From assembly GCA_041393535.1 (NCBI GenBank), contig JAWKJY010000002.1, positions 62,001-126,000 of the forward strand: a DNA stretch of 64,000 nucleotides, read 5' to 3'. The translations under genes and the position numbers were made by a program. This document shows positions 52,908-61,154 of the stretch, in pieces; positions within the stretch are counted from its first letter, which is position 1, and each line of letters begins with the position of its first letter. The notes under the pieces are model-generated. The model did no database searches. It saw only the letters and a list, made by a program, of their open reading frames with translations, and was not told the DNA's origin. The DNA comes from JAWKJY01 sp041393535 (GTDB lineage: Bacteria > Actinomycetota > Thermoleophilia > Gaiellales > Gaiellaceae).

Positions 52908-54186
52908 ATGACGCCCGCGGCGAGCAGTTCGACTCGGGCTGCGCGAGAACGCGGCGCAGTTCTCGCTGCTGGTCGGGCTGAACGCGCTCGTCGGCGCGAT
53001 GGTCGGGCTCGAGCGGAGCGTGCTGCCGCTCGTCGGCGAGCGCGAGTTCGGGCTCAGCTCCACCACGGCCATCCTCGCCTTCGTGCTCGCCTTCGGGATC
53101 GCCAAGGCCAGCACGAACCTCGTCTCGGGCAGCCTCGCGGAGCGGCTCGGACGCAAGCGGCTGCTCGTGGTCGGCTGGACGCTCGCCCTGCCCGTGCCCG
53201 TCCTGATCGGGCTCGCGCCGTCCTGGGGGTTCGTGATCGCGGCCAACGTCCTGCTCGGCGCCAACCAGGGGCTGGCCTGGTCGATGACTGTCGTGATGAA
53301 GGTCGACCTCGCCGGGCCCAGCCGGCGGGGGCTCGCGCTCGGGCTGAACGAGGCCGCCGGCTACCTCGGCGTCGCCGCCGCCGCCTTCGCCACGGGTGCG
53401 CTCGCGGCGAACCATGCGCCGCGCACCGTCGTCTGGATCACCGCCGCCGCGATCGCGGTCGTCGCCCTCCTCGCCTCGATCCTCCTCGTCCGCGACACCG
53501 CCGGCCACGTCCGGCTCGAGCAGACCGCCCACCCGCACGTCGGCGACGACCGGCCGCACTCGCTTCGCAGCGCCTTCGCGCACGCCACCCTCCGCGACCC
53601 CGTCCTGCGGGCCTGCAGCCAGGCGGGGCTCGTCAACAACCTCAACGACGCCCTCGCCTGGGGCCTCACCCCGCTCTACCTCGCCGCCCACGACGCCAGC
53701 ACCCGGCAGATCGCCGTCGTCGCGGCCGCCTACCCCGTCGTCTGGGGCGCGGGCCAACTCCTCACCGGCTGGGCGTCCGACCACCTCGGCCGCAAGCCGC
53801 TGATCGCCGCCGGGATGCTCGTCCAGGCCGGCGCCCTCGCGCTCCTCCTCACCGGCGACGGGGCCTACGCCCCGGCGCTGGCCGCCGCGATCCTCCTCGG
53901 CGTCGGCACCGCGATGGTCTACCCGACCCTGATCGCCGCCGTCTCCGACCGCACCCAGCCGCGCGACCGCGCCCGCGTCGTCGGCGTCTACCGCTTCTGG
54001 CGCGACACCGGCTTCGCGCTCGGCGCGCTCGTCGCAGGCGTCGGCACCGACCTCCTCTCCCCCGGCGCCGCCATGGCGATCGTCGCCGTCCTCACGGGCG
54101 CGAGCGGCCTCGCCGTCCTCACCACGCCGTGGGCGCGCAGGCCACCCGCGGTGGCGCCTGCGCTCGAGCCGCCGCACGCGCGGTGA
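52908..54186 (+). CDS. MFS transporter
   Basis: This transporter of about 420 residues has twelve spans. The motif GSLAERLGRKRLLVVGW (loop 2-3) recurs in the second half as GWASDHLGRKPLIAAG. The N-terminal helix QFSLLVGLNALVGAMVGLERS has no start codon in frame before Met at 52999. The ATG at 52908 (TPAASSSTR) is in another frame, so one missing base near 52940 is likely and I place the start there. It follows the ArsR-rhodanese gene by 63 bases in the same direction, suggesting export of the inducer of that regulator. Confidence 0.75.
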
Positions 54187-54200
54187 CGACAGCAGCACCG

Positions 54201-54239
54201 CGTTCCGAACGGCGGTTGCGCCGCCCTCGTTCTGGAACG
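54201..54239. terminator. Hairpin between convergent MFS and nuoN genes
   Basis: CGTTCC pairs with GGAACG, GAAC with GTTC and GGCGG with CCGCC around TTGCG, giving a long stem with a small bulge exactly in the gap between two convergent genes. Likely a shared terminator. Confidence 0.6.
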
Positions 54240-54300
54240 ACTCGGGTCGTCGATCGCCGGGGAAGGGCGCCGACGCCGGCTCGGCCCGACGGACTGGCGG

Positions 54301-55704
54301 TCAGTGCGCGAGCAGCGGGAGCACGGCGCCGCTGACGAGCCCAAGGACGAGGGAGCCCGCACCGGCCGTGTACGCGACCAGCGCCGCAGACCGGCCAGCG
54401 GGCGAGAGCTTGCCAGGCGGCTCCGGGTCTGCCCGGCCGAGCAGGGCGGGCGCCAGCCAGCGGAGGTAGTAGAAGAGGCTGGCGACCGTGTTGGCGACGG
54501 CGAGCCCGGCGAGCCAGGCGAGGTCGCCGTCGATCGCCGCGGCGAAGACCTCGAGCTTGCCGACGAAGACGGCTGTTGGCGGGGTGCCCACGAGGCCGAG
54601 GAGGCAGACGACGAGGACGGCGGCGAGCCACGGATGGCGACGAGCGAGGCCGCGGTAGTCCGCGATCGTCCGGGCCCGAGGCAGCTGAGCGACGACCGCG
54701 AAGGCGCCGAGATTCGTGATCGCGTAGCCGGCGAGGTAGAAGAGCAGGCCCTTCTGGGACATGTCGCTGCGACCCGCCACGGCGATCGCGATCAGGACGT
54801 AGCCCACCTGGGCGATGGTGGAGTACGCGAGCAGGCGCTTGACGTGCTGCTGGAAGAAGGCGGCGAGGTTGCCGAGGGTCATCGAGAGACCGGCCAGGAT
54901 GCCGACGAGGAGGGGCCAGTCGACGCTCGTCGCCGGCATCGCCTCGTGCAGGATCCGGTAGAGGGCGGCGAGGCCGCCGAGCTTGGGGATCGTGGTCACG
55001 AGGGCCGCGACGGCCGCCGGGGCCCCGTCGGCGACGTCGGGGACCCAGAAGTGCAGCGGCACCCCGCCGACCTTGATGTGCAACGGAGCGGCGATCGCGA
55101 CGTGCGCGAAGGCGACGGCCGCGTGCGGCGCCGCGGGGAGCGCCTCGGCCAGCGCCGGGTACGCGGTCGCGCGACCCGCGCCGTACAGGACGGCGATCCC
55201 GGCGAGCCCGACGACCCCGGCGAGCGCACCGAGCAGGTAGTACTTCATCGCCGCCTCGGCGCCGGCCGCGTCCTTGCGGAAGCCGGCGAGCGCGTAGAGC
55301 GGGATGCTGGCGAGCAGGTAGGCGGCGAAGAGGAGGAGCAGGTCGTTGGCGCCCGCGAGCGCGATCGTTCCCAGCGCGGCGAGCTGCAGCAGGACGGCGA
55401 ACTCGCTTTCCCGCCGGTGGCCGGCGACCGTCGCGCTGGAGAGCGCGAGCACGAGCAGGGTCGATCCCAGGACCGCGATGCGGACGAGGCTCGTGGTCGT
55501 GTCGATCGCGTAGCTGCCGTCGAACGCCAGCGTATCCGGCCCGACCGCGTCGAATGCCGCGGCGACGAGACCCACGGTGCATGCGCCGGCGGCGAGCGCT
55601 CGGACGGGCCACTGGCGACGGCGTGGGAGCCACGACCCTGCAAGCAGGCCGGCGACGGCCGAGCCGAGCAGGCAGAGCTCGGGGATCAGTTCGAGCGGGT
55701 TCAC
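54301..55704 (-). CDS. nuoN: NuoN-like proton-channel subunit (Complex I-like)
   Basis: The 467-residue antiporter-like subunit has about fourteen helices. KVGGVPLHFWVPDVADGAP holds the channel lysine and the TM7-TM8 motif, and LAYSTIAQVGYVLIAIA the broken helix with its own conserved residues. In normal NuoN, helix 5 carries an essential Glu in an E-LLSLPLY context. Here that block reads FAAYLLASIPLY with no Glu, as far as I can align by eye. The GTG start overlaps the nuoM stop (GTGA). Last gene of the operon. Confidence 0.88.
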   Translation of the reverse strand: MNPLELIPELCLLGSAVAGLLAGSWLPRRRQWPVRALAAGACTVGLVAAAFDAVGPDTLAFDGSYAIDTTTSLVRIAVLGSTLLVLALSSATVAGHRRESEFAVLLQLAALGTIALAGANDLLLLFAAYLLASIPLYALAGFRKDAAGAEAAMKYYLLGALAGVVGLAGIAVLYGAGRATAYPALAEALPAAPHAAVAFAHVAIAAPLHIKVGGVPLHFWVPDVADGAPAAVAALVTTIPKLGGLAALYRILHEAMPATSVDWPLLVGILAGLSMTLGNLAAFFQQHVKRLLAYSTIAQVGYVLIAIAVAGRSDMSQKGLLFYLAGYAITNLGAFAVVAQLPRARTIADYRGLARRHPWLAAVLVVCLLGLVGTPPTAVFVGKLEVFAAAIDGDLAWLAGLAVANTVASLFYYLRWLAPALLGRADPEPPGKLSPAGRSAALVAYTAGAGSLVLGLVSGAVLPLLAH

Positions 55705-57197
55705 CCCGCGACGACGTCGACGAGCGTGCGGGCGGCGGGCTCGATCACGTCGAGGAGGAAGCGCGGCAGGATTCCGATCGCGAGGGCGAGCGCGAGCAGG
55801 GGCGCGATCGCTGCCGCCTCGGCGGCGCGGACGTCCGCGAACCCGCTTGCGCCTTCGGGAAGTCGCGGTGGGCCGAGGAACAGGCGGTGCAGCGCCCACA
55901 GGAAGAGCGCTGCCGTGACGAGGATGCCGAGCAGCGCCAGGGCGGTGGCGGCGGCCTGCGAGTCGAGGCTGCCGGTGAAGATCTGGAACTCGGCGATGAA
56001 GCCCGACATGCCCGGGATGCCGAGGGCGCCGAACGCTGCGACGGCTGTGAGCCCCGCGAAGGCCGGCGCGCGAGCTGCGAGACCCGAGTAGCTCTCCATG
56101 TCGTAGCTACCGGCGCGGTCGTGGAGGATCCCGGCGAGGAGGAAGAGCGCGCCGGTGAGGAGCGCGTGGCTGACCATCTGCGTGACGGCTCCGGTCACGG
56201 CGAGCGAGCGAGCCGCCGCGTCGCTGTCTCCGACCATCCCGGCCGCCCCGATGGCGAGGATCACGTAGCCCATGTGGTTGACGCTGGTGTAGGCCACCAT
56301 GCGCTTGAAGTCGGTTTGCGCCAGGGCGACGAGCGCGCCGTAGAGCGCGGAGACGACCCCGACCACGACGAACACGAGCGCGTAGTCGCGCCACGTGCCC
56401 GGGAGCAGCGGCATCGCGATGCGCACGAAGCCGTAGGTGCCCATCTTGAGCAGCACCCCTGCGAGGATCGCCGAGCCGGCGGCCGGCGCCTCCGTGTGCG
56501 CCGGCGGCAGCCAGGTGTGGAACGGGACGGTTGGCGTCTTGATCGCCAGCCCGAGGCCGATCGCGAGCAGCACGAGCCCGCCGTAGAGACCGCGGCCGGC
56601 GAGCGGCTGGGCACGGCCGAGCTCGACCATGTCGAACGTGTGCGGATCGGCCGCGAGGTAGAGGCCGATGAAGCCGAGGAGGAGCGCGAGCGAGCCGAGG
56701 AACGTGTACAGGAAGAACTTCAACGCGGCGCGGGCGGCGTCGCCGTGGCCCCAGCCGGCGATCAAGAAGTACATGCCGACGATCGAGAGATCGAAGAAGA
56801 CGAAGAAGAGGATCAGGTCGAGTGCCACGAAGAGGCCGAGGCAGACGGTCTGCAGCGCGAGGAACAGGCAGACGTACGTGCGCACCCGGCGCGTCTCTCG
56901 CAGCGAGTAGACGGCGCAGGCCAGGAAGAGCACGCTCGTCATCGCGAGCAGCGGCAGGGAGATGCCGTCGACACCGACGTGGTAGCCGACGCCGGCGCTC
57001 GGGATCCAGCGCGCGACGACCTCGTGCTGCATCCCGTCGCCGCGGTCGAAGCCGGCCCAGACGGCAAGCACGAGCGCCAGCTCGGCGAGCCCCACGACGA
57101 TCCAGGCGCCGACGTACGTCCGGTCCGTCGTCCGTCGCGGGAGGGCCAGGAGCGCGAGGGCGGCAGCGAGCGGCAGGAAGACGATGGCGGTCAGCAC
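55701..57197 (-). CDS. nuoM: NuoM-like proton-channel subunit
   Basis: The 498-residue antiporter-like subunit carries the signature IKTPTVPFHTWLPPAHTEAPAAGS (in blocks IKTPTVPFHTWLPPAH and TEAPAAGS), with the channel lysine, and MVAYTSVNHMGYVILAIG. The helix 5 block is FFVFFDLSIVGMYFLIAGWG: the essential Glu of most NuoM proteins is Asp here. About fourteen helices and typical length. The GTG at 57197 follows the nuoL stop by 3 bases. In Complex I this subunit moves protons when quinone is reduced. Confidence 0.9.
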   Translation of the reverse strand: MLTAIVFLPLAAALALLALPRRTTDRTYVGAWIVVGLAELALVLAVWAGFDRGDGMQHEVVARWIPSAGVGYHVGVDGISLPLLAMTSVLFLACAVYSLRETRRVRTYVCLFLALQTVCLGLFVALDLILFFVFFDLSIVGMYFLIAGWGHGDAARAALKFFLYTFLGSLALLLGFIGLYLAADPHTFDMVELGRAQPLAGRGLYGGLVLLAIGLGLAIKTPTVPFHTWLPPAHTEAPAAGSAILAGVLLKMGTYGFVRIAMPLLPGTWRDYALVFVVVGVVSALYGALVALAQTDFKRMVAYTSVNHMGYVILAIGAAGMVGDSDAAARSLAVTGAVTQMVSHALLTGALFLLAGILHDRAGSYDMESYSGLAARAPAFAGLTAVAAFGALGIPGMSGFIAEFQIFTGSLDSQAAATALALLGILVTAALFLWALHRLFLGPPRLPEGASGFADVRAAEAAAIAPLLALALAIGILPRFLLDVIEPAARTLVDVVAG

Positions 57198-57200
57198 GGA

Positions 57201-59132
57201 TCAGCGCACCAACGCGATGACGATCGCGAGCAGCGTGAGCGCGGCAACGGCCTGGGCGTAGTACTGGTGGAGCTGGCCGGTCTGGGGCCGGCGCGCGAGC
57301 CGCCCGAGCCGACGCGTCACCGCCGCCACGGCGACGACCGCCCCGTCGACCAGCTGCTCGCCCGAGCGGTTGGCGACCGCGGCCATTGCCCGCCCCGCTG
57401 CGGCACTCCCGAGCACGAGGCCGTCGAGGGCGCGCTCATCGAGCCTCCCGGCACCGGCTGCGCCCGCTCGCACCGCTGCTGCTGCTCCATGGACGCCGCG
57501 ATCCAGGACACGGTCATCGAGGGCGGCGAGCGCCCGGGCCAGCGCGAGCGTCGGCCGTACCACCACGAGGCGCGCGCCCTGCTCGAGCCCCAGCCAGCCG
57601 GCGAGCGGTGGGCGCACCGCCGCCGGAAGCGGCCGCCCGCCCCAGACCCAGGCGGCTCCAGCCGCGACGAGCGCGAGGCCCGCGGAGACGGCGAGCTGCC
57701 ACGCCGCCGGCGACGCCTCGCCGTCCGCGTCGAGCGCACGACGCCAGCCGTCGACCAGCGCCAGGGCGCCGAGCGCGACGGCGCATGCTGCGAGCACGAC
57801 CAGCGGCGGACGCATGGAACCCCCGATGGCACGGGATCCTCGACGCTCGGCGTCGCAGCCCTCCTCGGCGTCCGTCGCCGGTGGCCGCCACACGAACCAG
57901 AGGGCCCTCGCGCTGTACGCGGCGGAGACGGCCGCCGCGGCGAGACCGGCTGCGTAGAGCACGGGCTGGCGCGCGAGCGCGGCGGCGAGCACCTCGTCCT
58001 TCGCGACCCAGATCGAGGCAGGCGGCAGCCCCGCGAGCGTGAGGGCGCCGACCGTGAACGCAGCGCCGACGACCGGATGGCGCCGGGCGGCTCCCTGGAG
58101 CCGGGGCAGCGACTTCGTCCCGAGCGCGACGAGCCAGGCGCCGGCGACGAGGAACAGCAGGCTCTTCGTCGCCGCGTGCGCGACCAGCTGGAGCGTGCCG
58201 CCGGCCGCGCCGCCCGCGCCTGCGGCGAGCACCACGAAGCCGAGCTGCGAGCAGGTCGAGGCGGCGAGCAGCTGCTTGAGATCCGTCTGCGCGACGGCGA
58301 CGAGTCCAAGCAGCAGCGCGGACAGGACGCCCGTCCAGGCGACGACGGCCCCGGCTGGCGGCGAGGAGACGAGCAGCGGCTCCAGCCGCAGCAACAGGTA
58401 GCCACCGGCTGCCACCATCACGGCAGAGTGCAGCAGCGCGGAGACCGAGCTCGGTCCCTCCATCGCGCGCGAGAGCCAGAAGCTGAACGGCAGCTGCGCC
58501 GACTTGCCGAGCGCGGCCAGCACGACGCCCGCGGTGGCGACCGCGAGCCAGGGATTCCGCGCTTCCGGTAGCTCGGCGAGGGCGAGCGATCCCACGCCGC
58601 CCGCCAGCGCGGCGCCCGCCGCGAGGTACAGCCCGAGGTCGGCGCCCCGCGTGACGACGAACGCCGTGGTCGCCGCGCGGACCCGCCGGGGATCCCGCCA
58701 CCAGAAGCCGATCAGGGCCCAGCTCGTCGCCCCCATCGCCTCCCACCCCATGAGCAGCAGCGGCAGCGTCGTCGCGGTGACCGTCACCAGCATCGCGCCT
58801 GCGAAGAGCAGCATCAGGCCGAAGAAGCGGGCACGCGCGTCCTGCCGGCCGAACTCGCTCGCAGCGAAGACGAGCACCGCCAGGGTCGTCGCCGCTACCG
58901 TCAGCACGAGGACCGCGGACAGGCCGTCGACGGCAGCGGCCGCATCGATCCCGGCCAGGAGGGGTGCGCTCACCCCGGACGCACGGCAGCCGCCGCGCGC
59001 CAGACCGAGCGTCGCGACGGCTGCCGCGATTGCGAGCCCCGGAGCCGCCCGCCGGCCGCGCGAGCCCGTGAGCGCCAGTAGCGCACCCGAGACGAGCGGC
59101 AGTCCGAGGAGCAGCCAGAGAACCCCGTTCAT
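57201..59132 (-). CDS. nuoL: NuoL-like proton-channel subunit
   Basis: This 643-residue subunit is the longest antiporter-like protein. It keeps the helix 5 Glu in LMGWEAMGATSWALIGFWW and the channel lysine in LGKSAQLPFSFWLSRAMEGP, followed by SSVSALLHSAVMV and the discontinuous-helix motif AASTCSQLGFVV. The C-terminal 110 residues include a long amphipathic stretch and a final helix (QYYAQAVAALTLLAIVIAL), matching the lateral arm that clamps the membrane domain. The ATG overlaps the nuoK stop. Confidence 0.92.
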   Translation of the reverse strand: MNGVLWLLLGLPLVSGALLALTGSRGRRAAPGLAIAAAVATLGLARGGCRASGVSAPLLAGIDAAAAVDGLSAVLVLTVAATTLAVLVFAASEFGRQDARARFFGLMLLFAGAMLVTVTATTLPLLLMGWEAMGATSWALIGFWWRDPRRVRAATTAFVVTRGADLGLYLAAGAALAGGVGSLALAELPEARNPWLAVATAGVVLAALGKSAQLPFSFWLSRAMEGPSSVSALLHSAVMVAAGGYLLLRLEPLLVSSPPAGAVVAWTGVLSALLLGLVAVAQTDLKQLLAASTCSQLGFVVLAAGAGGAAGGTLQLVAHAATKSLLFLVAGAWLVALGTKSLPRLQGAARRHPVVGAAFTVGALTLAGLPPASIWVAKDEVLAAALARQPVLYAAGLAAAAVSAAYSARALWFVWRPPATDAEEGCDAERRGSRAIGGSMRPPLVVLAACAVALGALALVDGWRRALDADGEASPAAWQLAVSAGLALVAAGAAWVWGGRPLPAAVRPPLAGWLGLEQGARLVVVRPTLALARALAALDDRVLDRGVHGAAAAVRAGAAGAGRLDERALDGLVLGSAAAGRAMAAVANRSGEQLVDGAVVAVAAVTRRLGRLARRPQTGQLHQYYAQAVAALTLLAIVIALVR

Positions 59133-59434
59133 CCCTCGAGGTCTCCGACCTCGTCCGTCGTGTCGACATCGCGGGCGCGGAAGAGCAGGACGACGACCGC
59201 GAAGCCCGTCGCCATCTCGACCGCCATCGCCGTCACGACGACCACGATCAGCACCTGCCCGCTCGCACCCGCGGGGGCGACGTAGTGCCAGAACGACGCC
59301 GCCGCGACGATGACGCCGTTGAGCATCAGCTCGAGGCCCATCATGATCATCACCACCGACTGCTGCGAGAGCGCGCCGTAGAGCCCGATCGCGAAGAGCC
59401 CGGCCGCGAGCAGGAGGAAGAGCTCGAGCGTCAT
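59129..59434 (-). CDS. nuoK: NuoK-like subunit
   Basis: The 101-residue three-helix protein keeps both channel glutamates: in MMGLELMLNGVIVAA (helix 2) and TAMAVEMATGFAVVV (helix 3). Length and order are standard (about 100 residues). Its ATG overlaps the nuoJ stop (ATGA). NuoK works with NuoJ and NuoA in the fourth proton route and the link to the quinone site. Confidence 0.92.
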   Translation of the reverse strand: MTLELFLLLAAGLFAIGLYGALSQQSVVMIMMGLELMLNGVIVAAASFWHYVAPAGASGQVLIVVVVTAMAVEMATGFAVVVLLFRARDVDTTDEVGDLEG

Positions 59435-59991
59435 GAGTCGACCCCTCCCCGCACCGGATCGTCGGGCCGGTGACGCTCGAGATCCTCGCCAAAGCGGTCG
59501 TAGCGGCCGCGCTGCGTGCCGAGGACGACCGTGGCGACGATCGTCGCGAAGAGGACGATCCCGAGCGTCATCATGGTCAGCATCTGAGGCCCCATGAGCG
59601 CCTTTCCCAGCGCGAACGTCGCGTCGGTCGGCGGACGACCGGCTCGAGCCGGCCAGTCGACGAGCACGATGCCGGCCGCGAGCAGCCCGAACGTGCCGAT
59701 CGCGAGCGCGAGCGCTCCCCGCCGGTTGTGGAGCATCGCCATCGGCATCAGGCCGGCGGGGTTCATCATGAACATGACCATGAACACCGCCATGACGACG
59801 AGCTCCATCACCATCATCAGCACGATCACGACGCCGAGGTAGGCGAGGCCCAGCAGGAGCACCTCGCCGGCGGCGCAGAGGAACGACGCGAGCAGCGCGA
59901 AGGTCACACGTGCCATCGAGCCGAGTCGGAAGACCGCGAGCCCGCTCGCCACGGCGAGGACCGCGAGGATCCAGAAGGCAGCGGTCTCCAC
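59431..59991 (-). CDS. nuoJ: NuoJ-like subunit, methionine-rich
   Basis: The 186-residue protein has five helices. Helix 3, where NuoJ normally reads like YVGAIVVLFLFVIML, is here YLGVVIVLMMVMELVVMAV followed by FMVMFMMNPAGLMPMAML, with about a dozen methionines in 32 residues. The overall topology and the nuo order identify it. The GTG start at 59991 is 1 base from the nuoH stop. The Met-rich core is unusual for this subunit. Confidence 0.85.
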   Translation of the reverse strand: METAAFWILAVLAVASGLAVFRLGSMARVTFALLASFLCAAGEVLLLGLAYLGVVIVLMMVMELVVMAVFMVMFMMNPAGLMPMAMLHNRRGALALAIGTFGLLAAGIVLVDWPARAGRPPTDATFALGKALMGPQMLTMMTLGIVLFATIVATVVLGTQRGRYDRFGEDLERHRPDDPVRGGVDS

Positions 59992-59992
59992 G

Positions 59993-60898
59993 CTACGCCA
60001 CCAGCACCACGATCGCGACGACCAGCGCCTGGAGGATCGCCAGGGGCACCAGAACGACCCAGGCCAGCTCCATGTACCGCTCCATGCGCAGCGTCGGGAG
60101 CCGCCGCCGTAGCCAGACGACCAGCGCAAGCAGCGCCGCCGTCTTCACCGCCGTCCACGCCCACGGCGGAAGCAGCGGCCCGTGCCCGCCGCCGAGGAAC
60201 AGCGGAACCGCCAGCGCAACCGCCGCGACCAGCAGGATCCAGCGCCCCGCCTGGAAGACGAGCCGGTCGACACCGGCCAGCTCCGCCGCCGCGCCGCCGG
60301 CCGCGTCGGTCGCGACCGGATGGTCGAACGGCCCCCAGAACGCCATCGCCATCGCGCTGAGCACGTAGAGGACGAAGGCGACCGGCATCCACACGACGAA
60401 CCACAGCCCCGACTGGGCGGCCACGATCTCCCCCACCCGCAGCGACTCGGCACCCAGCGCCGCCGTGATGAGGGCGAACATGTGCGGCAGCTCGTAGGCC
60501 AGGCCCTGGGCAACGAAGCGGTAGCCGCCGACGAGCGCGAACGGCGAGTTCGGGCCCCAGCCGACGAGCCACACGGCGGCCCAGGCGAACACCTCGAGCG
60601 CGTTGAACCACACGACGCCGACCTCGAGGTCGGCGACGCTCCGGAAGCCGAGCGGCAGCACCAGCCCCGCCAGTACCGCGGCCACCGGCAGCGTGACGAT
60701 GCCGACGCGCCACAGCAGCCGATCCGCGGCAACCGTGACCCGCGGCTGCGCGACGAGCAGCCGCGCCGCCTCGCGCAGCGGCGCGGCGACTGCGCCCCCA
60801 CGATCGAGCGCCGCGTCGAGCGCCGCGGTGGCGAGCGCCGCTCCGGCGAGCACCGCCGGCAACAGCGCCACCGACCACACCGGCGCGGACGCGCTCAC
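59993..60898 (-). CDS. nuoH: NuoH-like membrane subunit with a changed quinone-site loop
   Basis: The 301-residue protein has about eight helices. It keeps WGPNSPFALVGGYRFVAQGLAYELPHM, like the NuoH KYALLGGLRAAAQLISYEVP block, and the later VPLFLGGGHGP. The loop usually reading AETNRAPFDLPEAESELVAGY..EYSG is here MAFWGPFDHPVATDAAGGAAAELAGVDRLVF (shown in my alignment as blocks). Most of its conserved acidic residues are lost. In real Complex I they shape the quinone tunnel and couple to NuoB and NuoD. The GTG at 60898 overlaps the previous stop (GTGA). Confidence 0.85.
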   Translation of the reverse strand: MSASAPVWSVALLPAVLAGAALATAALDAALDRGGAVAAPLREAARLLVAQPRVTVAADRLLWRVGIVTLPVAAVLAGLVLPLGFRSVADLEVGVVWFNALEVFAWAAVWLVGWGPNSPFALVGGYRFVAQGLAYELPHMFALITAALGAESLRVGEIVAAQSGLWFVVWMPVAFVLYVLSAMAMAFWGPFDHPVATDAAGGAAAELAGVDRLVFQAGRWILLVAAVALAVPLFLGGGHGPLLPPWAWTAVKTAALLALVVWLRRRLPTLRMERYMELAWVVLVPLAILQALVVAIVVLVA

Positions 60899-61154
60899 GG
60901 CATCGCTCCCGGCGACCGCCACGAGAGCTCGTCGAGAGGTCGGATCGAGGCTCGCGACCACCAGCCGCGCGCCCGAGAGCTCGGCGCCCTCGAGCAGGGA
61001 CGACAGGACGTCGAGCAGCGGACAGGACGGCGGCTCGGGGCCGCCGAGCCGGCCACGCGGTCCTCGAGCTCGCCCGGCGGGAGCGCCGCCCGTCGTCGAC
61101 GAGGACGAGCGCTGCGAGCGACGCGTCCACCCACTCCCGCCATCTCGCGGTCAC
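60895..61154 (-). CDS. Small unknown soluble protein in the nuo-like operon (frameshifts)
   Basis: A gene of about 86 codons sits between the soluble fusion gene and nuoH. Its GTG overlaps the upstream stop and its TGA overlaps the nuoH start. Pieces: TARWREWVDASLAALVLVDDG, then ALPPGELEDRVA, then PEPPSCPLLDVLSSLLEGAELSGARLVVASLDP, and the end ELSWRSPGAMP, the longer piece being cited only in part by position. Two or three missing bases explain the frame changes. It looks helical and cytoplasmic. I recognise no family. Tight coupling on both sides argues that it is a true subunit or assembly factor. Confidence 0.55.
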
